Assembly (NCBI GenBank): GCA_001541255.1
Contig: LNQR01000070.1
Span: forward strand, 62,001 to 126,000
DNA: 64,000 bases
Direction: 5' to 3'
Origin: Candidatus Magnetominusculus xianensis
GTDB lineage: Bacteria > Nitrospirota > Thermodesulfovibrionia > Thermodesulfovibrionales > Magnetobacteriaceae
Under the pieces are notes generated by a model, which saw only the letters and a list, made by a program, of their open reading frames with translations, ran no database searches and was not told the DNA's origin. Numbering within the stretch: position 1 is the stretch's first letter; each line of letters opens with the position of its first letter. Of the stretch, positions 1 to 9,301 are shown piece by piece. The position numbers and the translations under genes were made by a program.

Positions 1-357
1 AAGCCTGGACAGCTTTGGCTCATAGGGTTTTAGCGCAAAACCCACCTGAAATAACTCCGAGGCAACGGCACATATCATGATTCCAAGAAAAAATGGCAGA
101 AGCATCATAAAGGACTTCAGCATTGCTACATTTATTGCCCGAAATGGGTCCTGTCCATACTGAAAAGCCAGGAACTTTGCCGTAGCGTCTTTTATGTTAT
201 ACATAAAGTTTGAACCGCCGTAGTGTACTACAAGGAGCAGCCCTGCCATACCTGCGGCAGTGGAAAGCTCCCTGCTGCGCGGCATCTGGCCTTTTTCTCT
301 GGCCTTTTGCCGCCGCCGCGGTGTAGCTTGTTCTGTTCTTTCTTGTTGTTCAGCCAT
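1..357 (-). CDS. flhB: FlhB, flagellar export switch protein (N-terminal part, cut by window edge)
   Basis: Reading leftward from the ATG at 357, the first 119 codons begin MAEQQERTEQATPRR and continue into a membrane segment, which is the typical FlhB amino end (Glu/Arg/Lys-rich head, then 'PRSRELSTAAGMAGLLL'). FlhB is the inner-membrane gate component of the flagellar type III export apparatus and switches export from hook to filament substrates. The autocleavage NPTH site and the C-terminal cytoplasmic domain lie beyond the window. Its start overlaps the stop of fliR by one base (TGATG), so translation is probably coupled. It is the last visible gene of the fliL-flhB operon. Confidence 0.93.
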   Translation of the reverse strand, partial: MAEQQERTEQATPRRRQKAREKGQMPRSRELSTAAGMAGLLLVVHYGGSNFMYNIKDATAKFLAFQYGQDPFRAINVAMLKSFMMLLPFFLGIMICAVASELFQVGFALKPYEPKLSRL

Positions 358-1130
358 CAGGGTCTCGCTATTAATAACGTTTCATACAGAACGTCTTTGA
401 GATTGCTAAACTGCTCAGAGATAACCTTAAAAAATATAGGCATCGTAAACATCATAAGTATTAGGCCGACAAGTAAAAATATGGGAAAACTAACAAACAT
501 AATATTTATCTGAGGCGCAGCCTTATATAAAAGTCCAAGCAGCAGGTTGGCAACCACCATTCCCACCATAACAGGGGCGGCCAGCTTCAGCGCCAGGGTA
601 AATATCTTCGAGCCGCCAAAAATCTTGTTTATCATCAATGTGTCTATATTTATCTGCCCAGGTGGGAGGATCTCAAAACTCTTAACAACTACGCTGACCA
701 GGTCATGGTGTATGTCCATGATAAAGAAAAGCAGTGTTGCTAAAACGCCTAAAAAACGTGATACCTCTGCCGACTGGCCGAACTCGGGATCGAAAGACGT
801 CGCAATCGACAATGACATCGCATTGCTCATAAGCTGCCCTGCCATATCTGCTGCGTAAAAGACCAGTCTTGCGCTTCCGCCAATCACCATGCCAAGCAGT
901 GTCTCCTTAAATACGGTAATCGCGATCTCTTCTTTGCTGTCTAGTTTGAAGTCCACAAGCGGGGTTATCAGTACCGCAAGCGCTACAGAAAAGGCAATCT
1001 TATACTGAGCTGGGATGTTTTTGCTGGAAAATATGGGCAGCATCATCATTATTATGCTTACCCTTAAGAGTATCAGCACAAAATTGCTTATCTGCTTTGA
1101 CACCAGTCCAGAGTTTATCAGCTCGTCCAT
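357..1130 (-). CDS. fliR: FliR, flagellar export gate protein
   Basis: A 257-residue, very hydrophobic protein of normal FliR length, with about six membrane segments. Motifs such as 'RVSIIMMMLPIFSSKNIPAQYKIAFSVALA' split over the first helices, and 'LGMVIGGSARLVFYAADMAGQLMS', are characteristic of FliR. With FliP and FliQ it forms the export gate inside the MS ring and lets unfolded subunits cross the inner membrane. It sits between fliQ (4-base gap) and flhB (1-base overlap), the canonical order. Nothing looks truncated. Confidence 0.95.
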   Translation of the reverse strand: MDELINSGLVSKQISNFVLILLRVSIIMMMLPIFSSKNIPAQYKIAFSVALAVLITPLVDFKLDSKEEIAITVFKETLLGMVIGGSARLVFYAADMAGQLMSNAMSLSIATSFDPEFGQSAEVSRFLGVLATLLFFIMDIHHDLVSVVVKSFEILPPGQINIDTLMINKIFGGSKIFTLALKLAAPVMVGMVVANLLLGLLYKAAPQINIMFVSFPIFLLVGLILMMFTMPIFFKVISEQFSNLKDVLYETLLIARP

Positions 1131-1134
1131 TGCC

Positions 1135-1404
1135 TTACCTCACGTACTCCGGCAGTTTCTCTATCAGACGCACCGTAAAACCAATCATTATACGCGCAAT
1201 CCACGGCATCAGCAGAAACACGCACAGAAAAACTGCTACGACCTTTGGCACAAACGTTAGTGTAAACTCCTGTATCTGCGTTATAGCCTGAAAGAAACTC
1301 ACCGCCAACCCCACCAGCATACTTACAATGAGCATCGGCCCTGAGACCATCAGCAGGGTCTTAAACACATCAAATGATAAATCTTTTATAATTTCAACTG
1401 TCAA
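1135..1404 (-). CDS. fliQ: FliQ, flagellar export gate protein
   Basis: An 89-residue protein with two membrane helices, the expected size and topology of FliQ. The pattern 'VSGPMLIVSMLVGLAVSFFQAITQIQEFTL' (in two parts), with the conserved Gly-Leu-x-Val-Ser-x-Phe-Gln-Ala-x-Thr-Gln-Ile-Gln-Glu core, is diagnostic. It is a component of the FliPQR export gate. Its start overlaps the end of fliP by four bases, which suggests translational coupling and matched synthesis of gate subunits. Confidence 0.96.
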   Translation of the reverse strand: MTVEIIKDLSFDVFKTLLMVSGPMLIVSMLVGLAVSFFQAITQIQEFTLTFVPKVVAVFLCVFLLMPWIARIMIGFTVRLIEKLPEYVR

Positions 1405-2042
1405 TGGAAACTCCTCACAATCGTACCTATCACTATGTTCCAGCCATCGACAAGCACAAATAGTAACAGCTTAAAGGGCAGCGATATCATTACAGGGGGC
1501 ACCATCATCATACCCATCGACAGCATAACGCTGGCTACGACCATGTCAATTATAATAAATGGTAGATAGAGCAGAAACCCCATCTCAAAGGCAGTCTTAA
1601 GCTCGCTTATCACAAACGCCGGGGCAGCTATCTTCATGGGTATGTCCATAGGCTCTCTGGGCGCTTCCTGCTTGGCGAGTTTCAAAAACAGGGCGAGGTC
1701 CTTCTCCCTCGTCTGTCTCATCATGAAGTCCTTGACAGGGATTTCAGCCTTTTTAAGCGCCTCGGTCATGGTTATTTTCTTGTTCATAAACGGGGTCATG
1801 GACTCAGTGGCAACTGTGTCCAGTGTTGGATACATGATAAAGAGTGAAATAAAAAGCGACAGACCAATAATAATCATATTCGGCGGGATTTGAGGTCCGC
1901 CCAGTGCCTGCCTTAACAGGGACAACACGATAACTATTCTTGTAAACGATGTAACCATCATAAGCACTGCCGGAATAAGCGACAGAAAACTTATCAGCAA
2001 AAACATCGATATAAGCGGATGATCTATGTTCAGCGCACCCAT
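1401..2042 (-). CDS. fliP: FliP, flagellar export gate protein
   Basis: A 213-residue FliP. It contains 'MMVTSFTRIVIVLSLLRQAL' and 'GGPQIPPNMIIIGLSLFISL', then the charged loop and the C-terminal pair of membrane helices, as in the family. FliP is the main ring subunit of the FliPQR export gate. Many FliP proteins carry a cleavable signal peptide and are about 245 residues long. Here the reading frame begins directly with mature-like sequence (MGALNIDHPLISMFLL), and no start codon followed by a signal peptide is visible upstream because fliO ends two bases before. The family is certain; loss of the leader is an inference. Confidence 0.95.
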   Translation of the reverse strand: MGALNIDHPLISMFLLISFLSLIPAVLMMVTSFTRIVIVLSLLRQALGGPQIPPNMIIIGLSLFISLFIMYPTLDTVATESMTPFMNKKITMTEALKKAEIPVKDFMMRQTREKDLALFLKLAKQEAPREPMDIPMKIAAPAFVISELKTAFEMGFLLYLPFIIIDMVVASVMLSMGMMMVPPVMISLPFKLLLFVLVDGWNIVIGTIVRSFH

Positions 2043-2044
2043 GG

Positions 2045-2404
2045 TTAGTTGTCCTTGCCTGTTTTGCCGCTAAGTCTGCGGACAATGCGATTGAAGGTAT
2101 CGGCCAACTGGCTGCCGGTCTTTGACATCTCAGCGTTGAGTGTCTTCTTAAAGGCGATTGCCTCTACTTCCTGTTCGCCAAGTGTCTTCAGCAGTTTGAA
2201 ATCAGTCTGAGTTACTCCAAGTACGATGGCGCGTTTGCCAACCTTGACAACGGCAATACCCCTCTTTGGCCCTAAAGATAAGTACTCTAACAGCCCCAGA
2301 AAGCCGCTGCTTCCGCGCCTTTTTTTCGCTGCGAAGGACAGGGCGTAAATCAAAAAAATAACCGCCGCAAGCGCAACGAATACCTGAAACACGACATCTA
2401 TCAT
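2045..2404 (-). CDS. fliO: FliO, flagellar biosynthesis protein
   Basis: A 119-residue protein with one N-terminal membrane helix ('VFVALAAVIFLIYALSFAAK') followed by a basic stretch and a small cytoplasmic domain ('LGPKRGIAVVKVGKRAIVLGVT'), which fits FliO. FliO acts as a chaperone-like factor for assembly of the FliP ring. FliO sequences are poorly conserved, so the call rests equally on topology and on its position between fliN and fliP. It overlaps fliN by four bases. Confidence 0.85.
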   Translation of the reverse strand: MIDVVFQVFVALAAVIFLIYALSFAAKKRRGSSGFLGLLEYLSLGPKRGIAVVKVGKRAIVLGVTQTDFKLLKTLGEQEVEAIAFKKTLNAEMSKTGSQLADTFNRIVRRLSGKTGKDN

Positions 2405-2718
2405 CGCAGTTGTTTTACCCTGTCTGTAGGGCTTACGACATCGGTGAGCCTGATGCCGAATTTCTCGTTTACCACTACTACCTCGCCTTTTGCTATTACC
2501 TTGTTGTTGACGAGGATTTCCATAGCCTCACCGGCAAGTTTGTCAAGTTCGATTACCGAGCCTTGTCCAAGCTGAAGCAGGTCGTTAATGAGCATCTTTG
2601 TTCTGCCTATCTCTACCGTTATTGTCAGTGGTATATCGAGCAGGAATTTAATATCCCTTGTAGCTTCTGGGTTGCCGTCTTTATCCAATTCGCGGAAATC
2701 AGCCTTTTGCACATCCAT
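2401..2718 (-). CDS. fliN: FliN, flagellar motor switch C-ring protein
   Basis: A 105-residue protein that is almost entirely the SpoA/FliN C-terminal domain: 'LLDIPLTITVEIGRTKMLIN', then 'LLQLGQGSVIELDKLAGEAM' and 'KGEVVVVNEKFGIRLTDVVS'. FliN forms the base of the C ring and couples CheY-P binding to rotation switching and export docking. It lies at the short end of the family because it lacks the variable N-terminal extension. It is in an operon with fliM and overlaps fliO. Confidence 0.95.
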   Translation of the reverse strand: MDVQKADFRELDKDGNPEATRDIKFLLDIPLTITVEIGRTKMLINDLLQLGQGSVIELDKLAGEAMEILVNNKVIAKGEVVVVNEKFGIRLTDVVSPTDRVKQLR

Positions 2719-2744
2719 GAGACTCCTCCTTAAGTATATGTTGT

Positions 2745-3716
2745 TTAAACGTATTCTTTGGTGATTTTTACGGCCAAATTACCCTTTAACTGTCCAGCTA
2801 CGCATTTGAACTTAGGGATTCCCTCGACCGTTAGTGTCAGGTCTTCGTTGATGCTTTTGTTCAGTGGAATTACATCTCCCTTTTTCAGGTCGAGGATTTC
2901 CTCTATCATGAGTTCGGTAGTTCCCATTTCCACTGCAACTTCTACGGTAGACAGCTTCAATATTCCACCTAGACGGCTTACTGAGTGCTGGTCTATCTCA
3001 GCTTGTTCAGCCTGTATGCCGGAGTATAACTTTTCCTTAATCGGCTCTATTACCGAGTAGGGGATGCAGAAATACATCTTGCCAGTGAAATCCTCTACCT
3101 CAAGGTGAACCTCTACCTTTATTATCACCTCTGTAGGCGTAACAATCGTAACAAATTGCGGATTCATCTCCGAGCCGACATGCTCAGGCTCCACGCTGAC
3201 TATCCCTTTCCATGCCATAGCCAGGTCTTTCAGCACCATCGAGACCACTTTTTTGATAATACGCTGTTCAATCGGCGTGAAATAACGGCCTTCCGACTTC
3301 GTATTCCTTGCCGTTGTTGCCCCAAAAAAATACTCGACAAAGGCAAACACCGCAGGGGCTCCAAGTACAAACAGGGAAAATCCCCTCAGCGGCTCCATCT
3401 TAAATATGTTTATACTTGAGGGCAGCGGCAGAGTTTTCATAAATTCACTGAACTTCATCATCTCTACCCCGTGTATGTTGACATCGACAAACTTCTGAAT
3501 AATCGTAGAGATAGAGTTTCTGAAGAATCTTGCGAAACGCTCATTAGCGATCTCAAGGCCCGGCATTCTGCCGCGTATTATCCTCTCCTGATTGGTCAGA
3601 TCATAGGTCTTAACGCCGGACTCTTCTGCTGACTGCGCCCCGGTATCTACCGAACCGCTTTGCACACCCTTTAACAGGGCATCAATTTCATCCTGAGATA
3701 GTATCTTATTGCTCAT
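2745..3716 (-). CDS. fliM: FliM, flagellar motor switch protein
   Basis: A 323-residue FliM of normal length. The extreme N-terminus 'ILSQDEIDALL' is the conserved CheY-P docking peptide. The middle CheC-like domain contains 'GRMPGLEIANERFARFFRNS', and the C-terminus is a SpoA domain ('VEVAVEMGTTELMIEEILDL'). FliM links the MS ring to FliN and receives the chemotaxis signal. It starts immediately after fliL (adjacent coordinates) and precedes fliN by 26 bases. Confidence 0.97.
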   Translation of the reverse strand: MSNKILSQDEIDALLKGVQSGSVDTGAQSAEESGVKTYDLTNQERIIRGRMPGLEIANERFARFFRNSISTIIQKFVDVNIHGVEMMKFSEFMKTLPLPSSINIFKMEPLRGFSLFVLGAPAVFAFVEYFFGATTARNTKSEGRYFTPIEQRIIKKVVSMVLKDLAMAWKGIVSVEPEHVGSEMNPQFVTIVTPTEVIIKVEVHLEVEDFTGKMYFCIPYSVIEPIKEKLYSGIQAEQAEIDQHSVSRLGGILKLSTVEVAVEMGTTELMIEEILDLKKGDVIPLNKSINEDLTLTVEGIPKFKCVAGQLKGNLAVKITKEYV

Positions 3717-4205
3717 CTACTGCACCATGAATTCTGTAAAATAGACGTTTTTAATGAGTTCGCTTCCCAATGCCTGATTAAGTCTGCCGAGCATCTCATC
3801 TTTTAACTGGAACTTTCCGTCCGGGCCGGAGATTGCATCGTAGGACTTGCTTGTTACCAGCATGATAATAGCGTCCCTGAGAAGCGGCATCTTTTCTTTC
3901 ATGGTCGCCTCAAGTTTCTTGTCTCCCACTTCGATTTGAAGCGACAGCTTAATAAACCTGTTCTTGTCCGTAAGGTTAACGATTAAGGGATCGATGGCGA
4001 TGAGTACCTGCTCGCCGGGTTTCCCTTCCTTGTGTTCAGCCTCTTTAGCGCCCTCTTTGCCTCCTTCTTGTTTTGCGAAGAATTTAGTGTAGGCAAAGAA
4101 TCCCCCGCCTGCCACTACAAGGATAATGGCTCCTAAGATTATGATCTGTTTCATGCTTGACTTCTTTTGTACTTTAACTGGTTCTGTTGCTTCGGGTTGT
4201 TCCAT
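3717..4205 (-). CDS. fliL: FliL, flagellar basal body-associated protein
   Basis: A 162-residue single-pass membrane protein with a short cytoplasmic N-terminus, helix 'IIILGAIILVVAGGGFFAYT', a Gly/Lys/Glu-rich linker and a periplasmic FliL domain ('LIAIDPLIVNLTDKNRFIKL'). FliL associates with stator units and supports their engagement. It is the first gene of the operon, with a GGAGGA ribosome-binding site upstream and a sigma-54-type promoter about 40 bases before it. Confidence 0.95.
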   Translation of the reverse strand: MEQPEATEPVKVQKKSSMKQIIILGAIILVVAGGGFFAYTKFFAKQEGGKEGAKEAEHKEGKPGEQVLIAIDPLIVNLTDKNRFIKLSLQIEVGDKKLEATMKEKMPLLRDAIIMLVTSKSYDAISGPDGKFQLKDEMLGRLNQALGSELIKNVYFTEFMVQ

Positions 4206-4246
4206 ATGTCCTCCATAGGTAAATAAGAGTGTTCGATTATGTAGTT

Positions 4247-4262
4247 AGCAATATCCATGCCA
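4247..4262 (-). promoter_or_regulatory. Sigma-54 (RpoN) promoter of the fliL-flhB operon
   Basis: On the minus strand the sequence TGGCAT-GGATA-TTGCT matches the sigma-54 consensus TGGCAC-N5-TTGCA with exact spacing and the invariant GG and GC pairs at -24 and -12. The start of transcription would lie near 4236, about 30 bases before the fliL start codon. Sigma-54 control of middle flagellar genes is well established in polar-flagellated bacteria. Confidence 0.8.
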
Positions 4263-4337
4263 GTGTATACCGCGCCGGTTAGGTTGTTGATTACCGGTGA
4301 TTTTATAAGGCTTTAGCAGGTAATATTTACCGTGTCA

Positions 4338-4353
4338 TGTCAAACGCTTGACA
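4338..4353. promoter_or_regulatory. FleQ-like palindrome, likely activator site
   Basis: Perfect inverted repeat TGTCAA-ACGC-TTGACA. Its core GTCA-N6-TGAC fits the known FleQ/FlrA-type flagellar regulator box in length and outer bases. It is centred about 109 bases upstream of the predicted fliL sigma-54 start, a normal distance for an enhancer-binding protein. It also lies upstream of the divergent kinase gene, which it could influence. Confidence 0.6.
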
Positions 4354-4373
4354 CAGCGATGGTTTTTCAACAT

Positions 4374-4402
4374 TTTTCAAAGATAAATCACTGAGATACA
4401 AT
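4374..4402 (+). promoter_or_regulatory. Candidate sigma-70 promoter of the kinase pair
   Basis: TTTTCA at 4374-4379 and TACAAT at 4397-4402 with 17 bases between. The -10 element abuts an ATG at 4403, so a transcript from here would start about 4409 and exclude that codon. This supports the downstream start at 4463. Confidence 0.45.
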
Positions 4403-4462
4403 ATGCTGAACTGGACAATGCGGGCAAAATTCAGCTATAATCTGTTGCGGCATATAACGGCA

Positions 4463-6733
4463 ATGTACCTATCAATCAGAAATAAGATATTAATATCGCA
4501 CTTTGGGATAGTCTTATTCGTCGGACTGGCAATCGGGGGGTGCGGGTATTATTTTATCTCAAACCATTTTAACACTGACGAAAAGAAGTTTCTTGAATTC
4601 CTGACCAATACCCTTAAGTCGCGGGTGCTGGGGGTAGTTGCCCAAAAAAAATCCACGCTGCAACGGGTATCGGAAAAGATATTGGACGGCGATAAGTTAG
4701 ACGTTTATACGGACAAGTACGGTGAATATGTCCTGACGCAGAATCTGCCTAAGTTTTCAAAAGAGTTTCCCGTTTTGAGTTATGTAAACATGAAAGGAGA
4801 AGAGGTTAGGGCGGTAAATGGAATTGTATTCTCAGGTAAAAGCGAAATAATCGCTTCCACAATTTTCAAAGAGTTAATGTCAGAGCCGAACAAAATTATT
4901 GTCTCATACGAACAAAACGACATCGACCTCGGCATACCAGCGGTTACATTTGCTATGGCAAAATATAGCGGCGATAAGCCCATTGGATTTATAAGGGGCA
5001 GCGTACCAATCACCACCATAGCCAGCGTTTTATCTGAAACAGAGGTCGAAAAATCAGGCTTTGCATTGCTGCTTGACAGTAGGATGACAGTCATATATGC
5101 CAGCAGCAGACCTGATATTGCAGGGCATTCAATCGATGACAGTAAGACACCCGTTCAGTTAAAAAGAGGCATTAACAGGGCATTAATATTAGGGGTTGAC
5201 AGCATTGCAGCCCTTGTCCCGCTTGATGAGTTCAGGTGGTCGCTGATGGTAGTCATCCCCTATGCGGAGTTTAGTGCTGACGAGAACAAGATAAAATACG
5301 TCACTGTCGGCGTAATGATTTTAGTATTGGTCATCAGCGGGGTGATTTTTACATTTATTACAAGACACATAACTAATAATATAACCAACCCGCTTAAGAG
5401 ATTTACTGCATTTACAGATATGATAGCCAAAGGGGATTTTACTCAAATCACTGATATTAAATCGAAAGATGAGGTCGGTGTACTGGCAGAATCGTTTAAT
5501 CATATGCTCATGGAGCTGCAAAAAACAAGGGATGACTTAATCATAGCAAAAGAGTATACAGACAATATCATTGAGACCATCGCAAGCGCCGTTATTGTAT
5601 TAACAGAAGATGCTGAAATTGTAAAAGTTAATAAGTCTGTTAATAAGATGTTAGGACGCACTGAGGAAGAGCTGCTCAATAAACGTATAGACGAAATATT
5701 TGAAAGCGACACGATTGCCGAAATATTGTATAATGAAATAATGAGAAATGGATATGTAAAAGATGTCGAGGTAGTATTTATGGCAAAATATGGTGTAAAA
5801 GTTCCAGTCATATTCTCCGCATCGGTTATCTATGGCAGCGACGGTAACACAATTGATGAGATAGTCTGCTCGGCACAAAACATAACACAGTTGAAGAGGA
5901 TGCAAAAAGTACGCGACATGCACCTGAAGGAGTTAGAGACAGCCAATAAACACCTCAAAGAGAGCCGCACCCAGCTAGTGCAAGCAGAAAAACTGGCCTC
6001 TCTTGGGCAGATGCTGGCAGGCGTGGCCCATGAGATAAACACGCCCGTAGGTATAGGCATAACCCTTTCTTCGACTATCACCAAAGAGACTGAAGCAATA
6101 AAGGCCGCAATCGATGACAGGTCACTGCGTATGGAGCAGCTGCAGGAATATATTGACGATATAAATAAGAGCAGTTCCCTTATATTTAAAAGCCTTATGC
6201 GTACAGCCGAACTGGTGAAAAGTTTCAAGATGGTATCGGCAGACCAGATTACGCAGGAGAGGCGCGTGTTCAGATTAAAGGGATACATTGAAGAAATACT
6301 GCTTAGTCTTCAACCGAAGCTCAAGAGGAGCCAGCATAATATAGAGGTCATTTGTGAACAATCCCTGGAATTGGACAGCTATCCAGGGTCTATAGCACAG
6401 ATTATAACAAATCTGCTGATGAATTCCATCATACACGCGTATGACAAGGGCGCCAAAGGCACAATAACGATTGAAGCCGCCCTCCACAAAGATGACATTG
6501 TTATCCAGTACAAAGACGATGGCAAGGGTATTCCCCAGGAAAATATCAAGAAGATATACGACCCTTTTTTTACGACTATGCGCGGGGCTGGAGGCACAGG
6601 GCTGGGGATGCATATTGTGCATAATATAGTAACGCAGACCCTCGGCGGCACTATCGATTGTCAGAGCGAGTTGAACAAGGGGACGACATTTACAATCAGC
6701 TTTCCCGTAATTAAAAAGGAGGCAGCGGCGTAA
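4463..6733 (+). CDS. Membrane sensor histidine kinase (Cache-like sensor-HAMP-PAS-HisKA-HATPase)
   Basis: A 756-residue transmembrane kinase. Start 4463 (MYLSIRNKILISHFGIVLF) is preferred over the ATG at 4403, because that one lies against a -10 box and adds a non-membrane tail. After the first helix comes an extracytoplasmic sensor of about 250 residues, a second helix ('VGVMILVLVISGVIFTFI'), a HAMP linker, a PAS domain (about 365-485), a coiled coil, an H-box ('[18 protein letters not shown]') and an ATPase domain with N-box 'NLLMNSIIHAY', 'DDGKGIP' and 'GTGLGMHIV'. It phosphorylates a response regulator; the input signal is unknown. Its stop overlaps the start of the next kinase (TAATG), so the two are probably made together. 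Confidence 0.9.
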   Translation: MYLSIRNKILISHFGIVLFVGLAIGGCGYYFISNHFNTDEKKFLEFLTNTLKSRVLGVVAQKKSTLQRVSEKILDGDKLDVYTDKYGEYVLTQNLPKFSKEFPVLSYVNMKGEEVRAVNGIVFSGKSEIIASTIFKELMSEPNKIIVSYEQNDIDLGIPAVTFAMAKYSGDKPIGFIRGSVPITTIASVLSETEVEKSGFALLLDSRMTVIYASSRPDIAGHSIDDSKTPVQLKRGINRALILGVDSIAALVPLDEFRWSLMVVIPYAEFSADENKIKYVTVGVMILVLVISGVIFTFITRHITNNITNPLKRFTAFTDMIAKGDFTQITDIKSKDEVGVLAESFNHMLMELQKTRDDLIIAKEYTDNIIETIASAVIVLTEDAEIVKVNKSVNKMLGRTEEELLNKRIDEIFESDTIAEILYNEIMRNGYVKDVEVVFMAKYGVKVPVIFSASVIYGSDGNTIDEIVCSAQNITQLKRMQKVRDMHLKELETANKHLKESRTQLVQAEKLASLGQMLAGVAHEINTPVGIGITLSSTITKETEAIKAAIDDRSLRMEQLQEYIDDINKSSSLIFKSLMRTAELVKSFKMVSADQITQERRVFRLKGYIEEILLSLQPKLKRSQHNIEVICEQSLELDSYPGSIAQIITNLLMNSIIHAYDKGAKGTITIEAALHKDDIVIQYKDDGKGIPQENIKKIYDPFFTTMRGAGGTGLGMHIVHNIVTQTLGGTIDCQSELNKGTTFTISFPVIKKEAAA

Positions 6734-9294
6734 TGGAACAGAACGACAACACCGAGAGGTTCTTCTATCGGTACAGCGGCAGAGGTATAGCGCCTTCTGC
6801 TGCCGGACCATGGAAGGTAATGATAGTCGATGACGAGCAAGAGGTCCATGAGATGACACGCATGGCGCTAAAACACTTTGTCTATGACGGTAAGCCTGTT
6901 GAGTTTATCAGCGCCTACTCCGGCAGCGAGGCAAAGCACCTCATGGAGGAAAACCCCGATACCGCTGTTATGCTATTAGATGTTGTTATGGAAGAAGACA
7001 ACTCCGGCCTGCTTGTTACCAAATATATCAGAGAAGAATTGAAAAACAATCAGGTGCGGATTATTCTAAGGACAGGGCAGCCAGGCCAGGCCCCTCAACA
7101 CGAAGTCATCGTCCAGTATGATATAAACGATTACAGGGAAAAGACCGAATTGACCAAAGATAAATTTGATGTCGCAATGCTCCTTGCCTTAAGGACATAT
7201 CGTGCAATCATTAATCTTGAAAACGGCAAGAGGGGGCTTGAACAGATTATAGCGGAAAACGCAAAGACAACCTCGCAATTAATCACATTACTTGGCTCGG
7301 TCAAAGACATGATAAGCATTAAAGATACTGATGGAAAATTCGTTTTAATAAATGACGCATTCAAAGAATTCATAGGGCTGGACGAGCAGGAAATCATAGG
7401 CAGGACGTATGATAATTTTTTCCCGAAGTCGTTTGCCTCAAAAGAGCGGGAGAGTGACCGTGAGGTCTTAGAGACCTTAAAGGCTGTTCAAATTGAACAC
7501 AAGATAAGCAGCAGGGAAGGGGATATATATCTTGAGACGATCAAAAACCCGATATTTACCGGGATCGGCGAGGTCTTTGGGATGGTCTCAGTATCGAGGG
7601 ATATAACGGAACGAAAAATATTTGAGCTTGAACTGCTTCAAAGCAGAGATGAGTACCGCATGGGATTCCGCGCGATAGTGGAAAACAGTCAGGACATAAT
7701 AACCCGTATTGACAGCGATTATATTTGCCGCTATATGAACCCAAGCTGTGCTCTTTACATGATGCTTAAGCCCGAAGATTTTATTGGAAGGCACATCACT
7801 AAGTTTTCTGAACTGGGATTCGACGAAGATTTTATTAAAGGTATAATAGACCTGACGCGACTGACAGTTGACTCAAAAGAAAGACAGGAAAAGGAAATAT
7901 CAATTAACGGCGTCCAGTGGTTTCAGGGGGTATCAGTCCCGGAGCTTGACAACTCAGGCGCTGTGACCTCCGTAATAATCATAGCTCATAACATAACCGA
8001 CCGCAAAAAAATCGAAGCGGCAATGACTAAGAACCTGCGCCTGTTGACAAAGGCCATAGAAACAACACAGGTAGGATTTACGATTACAGATGCAGACGGC
8101 GTAATAATCTATACAAACGAGGCCGAGGCCGCTCAACATGGCTACACGGTTGATGAACTGATTGGCAAGAATATCAGGATAATGGCCCCGAAAGAATTAT
8201 CCAGGCCGCTGACAGAGGAAGAGCTGATAGCGTTTCGTGTCAATACGGACAGAAGTACAAAGAGATGGAAACGTGAAAGTGTAAATTCCCGAAAAGATGG
8301 CAGCCATTTCCCTGTGCAACTGACGTCTGACGTGGTGATGGACGACGATGGAACTGTGGCTGCCATTGCCACAAGCTGCGAGGACATTACTGAAAGAAAA
8401 CAGATGGAGGAAAAAATAAGACGGCACAGCGAACACCTCGAAGAGGAGGTGCAGGCGCGTACTGCCGAATTATCCAGGACATTAAGTGAGTTGCAGCAAA
8501 GCCAGGAGCAGTTGGTTCAATCGGCAAAGATGGCGTCTTTGGGTGTGCTGACTGCCGGCGTGGCGCATGAAATAAATAACCCGCTTGCCTTTGTCTCTGG
8601 CAACATAGGAAACCTTGAGAAGTTTATCCAAAGGCTGTTTGGGCTGCTTGAGAGATACGATAAGATTGAATCTTCAGACGAGGCTAAATCAGAAATCGAG
8701 AACTATAAGAAGGAGATTAATTATAGTTATTTGAGCTCCCGCATTACACCCCTAATCGCAAAAACAAGGGAGGGCACTGAGCGTATTAAGAAAATCGTAC
8801 AGGACCTCAAGAATTTTGCACGGCTGGACATCACTGATATAACCGATATGAACATAAACGAATCTATTGACACAACGCTGGAGCTGCTCTTCCACGAGTA
8901 TAAAAACAGGATAGTTATAGTAAGGGAATATGGGAATATTCCTATGCTGCAATGTTATGCTGCAAAAATCAATCAGGTATTTATGAACCTGCTGGTAAAC
9001 GCGTGTCAGGCGATAGAGGGCGAAGGGGAGGTCAAAATAAGGACTTCTGTAGATACTGAAAAGATAGAGGTTGCGATAACAGACACAGGCAAAGGAATCC
9101 CCCCGGAGATACGCAGTAAGATATTTGACCCGTTTTTCACGACAAAACCCGTAGGGGTGGGCACAGGGCTGGGGCTTTCGATTAGTTATAAGATAATAAA
9201 GGAACACCAAGGAGATATACTAGTTAACAGCGTCGTAGGCAAGGGCACTACCTTTACGGTGAGGCTTCCCCTGCCACAGTCGCAATGCCTGTAA
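6733..9294 (+). CDS. Hybrid histidine kinase, receiver-PAS x3-HisKA-HATPase
   Basis: An 853-residue cytosolic kinase. Residues about 28-150 form a receiver with acidic pocket 'IVDDEQ', phospho-acceptor 'MLLDVVME' and a Lys in 'REKTEL'; the sequence right after it ('[20 protein letters not shown]') is the helix seen in regulators linked to DUF3369. Three PAS/PAC domains follow (about 185-290, 310-430, 435-560), then a coiled coil, H-box '[18 protein letters not shown]' and an ATPase domain ('[12 protein letters not shown]', 'DTGKGIPP', 'GTGLGLSI'). An N-terminal receiver lets this kinase be switched by another kinase, plausibly the membrane kinase encoded just upstream. No output regulator is adjacent. 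Confidence 0.9.
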   Translation: MEQNDNTERFFYRYSGRGIAPSAAGPWKVMIVDDEQEVHEMTRMALKHFVYDGKPVEFISAYSGSEAKHLMEENPDTAVMLLDVVMEEDNSGLLVTKYIREELKNNQVRIILRTGQPGQAPQHEVIVQYDINDYREKTELTKDKFDVAMLLALRTYRAIINLENGKRGLEQIIAENAKTTSQLITLLGSVKDMISIKDTDGKFVLINDAFKEFIGLDEQEIIGRTYDNFFPKSFASKERESDREVLETLKAVQIEHKISSREGDIYLETIKNPIFTGIGEVFGMVSVSRDITERKIFELELLQSRDEYRMGFRAIVENSQDIITRIDSDYICRYMNPSCALYMMLKPEDFIGRHITKFSELGFDEDFIKGIIDLTRLTVDSKERQEKEISINGVQWFQGVSVPELDNSGAVTSVIIIAHNITDRKKIEAAMTKNLRLLTKAIETTQVGFTITDADGVIIYTNEAEAAQHGYTVDELIGKNIRIMAPKELSRPLTEEELIAFRVNTDRSTKRWKRESVNSRKDGSHFPVQLTSDVVMDDDGTVAAIATSCEDITERKQMEEKIRRHSEHLEEEVQARTAELSRTLSELQQSQEQLVQSAKMASLGVLTAGVAHEINNPLAFVSGNIGNLEKFIQRLFGLLERYDKIESSDEAKSEIENYKKEINYSYLSSRITPLIAKTREGTERIKKIVQDLKNFARLDITDITDMNINESIDTTLELLFHEYKNRIVIVREYGNIPMLQCYAAKINQVFMNLLVNACQAIEGEGEVKIRTSVDTEKIEVAITDTGKGIPPEIRSKIFDPFFTTKPVGVGTGLGLSISYKIIKEHQGDILVNSVVGKGTTFTVRLPLPQSQCL

Positions 9295-9301
9295 TACTGG
9301 C

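Noticed and set aside
1804..2085. A 93-codon frame in the fliO/fliP junction
   Set aside because: It is an alternative frame of two certain flagellar genes, with no own ribosome site or motif.
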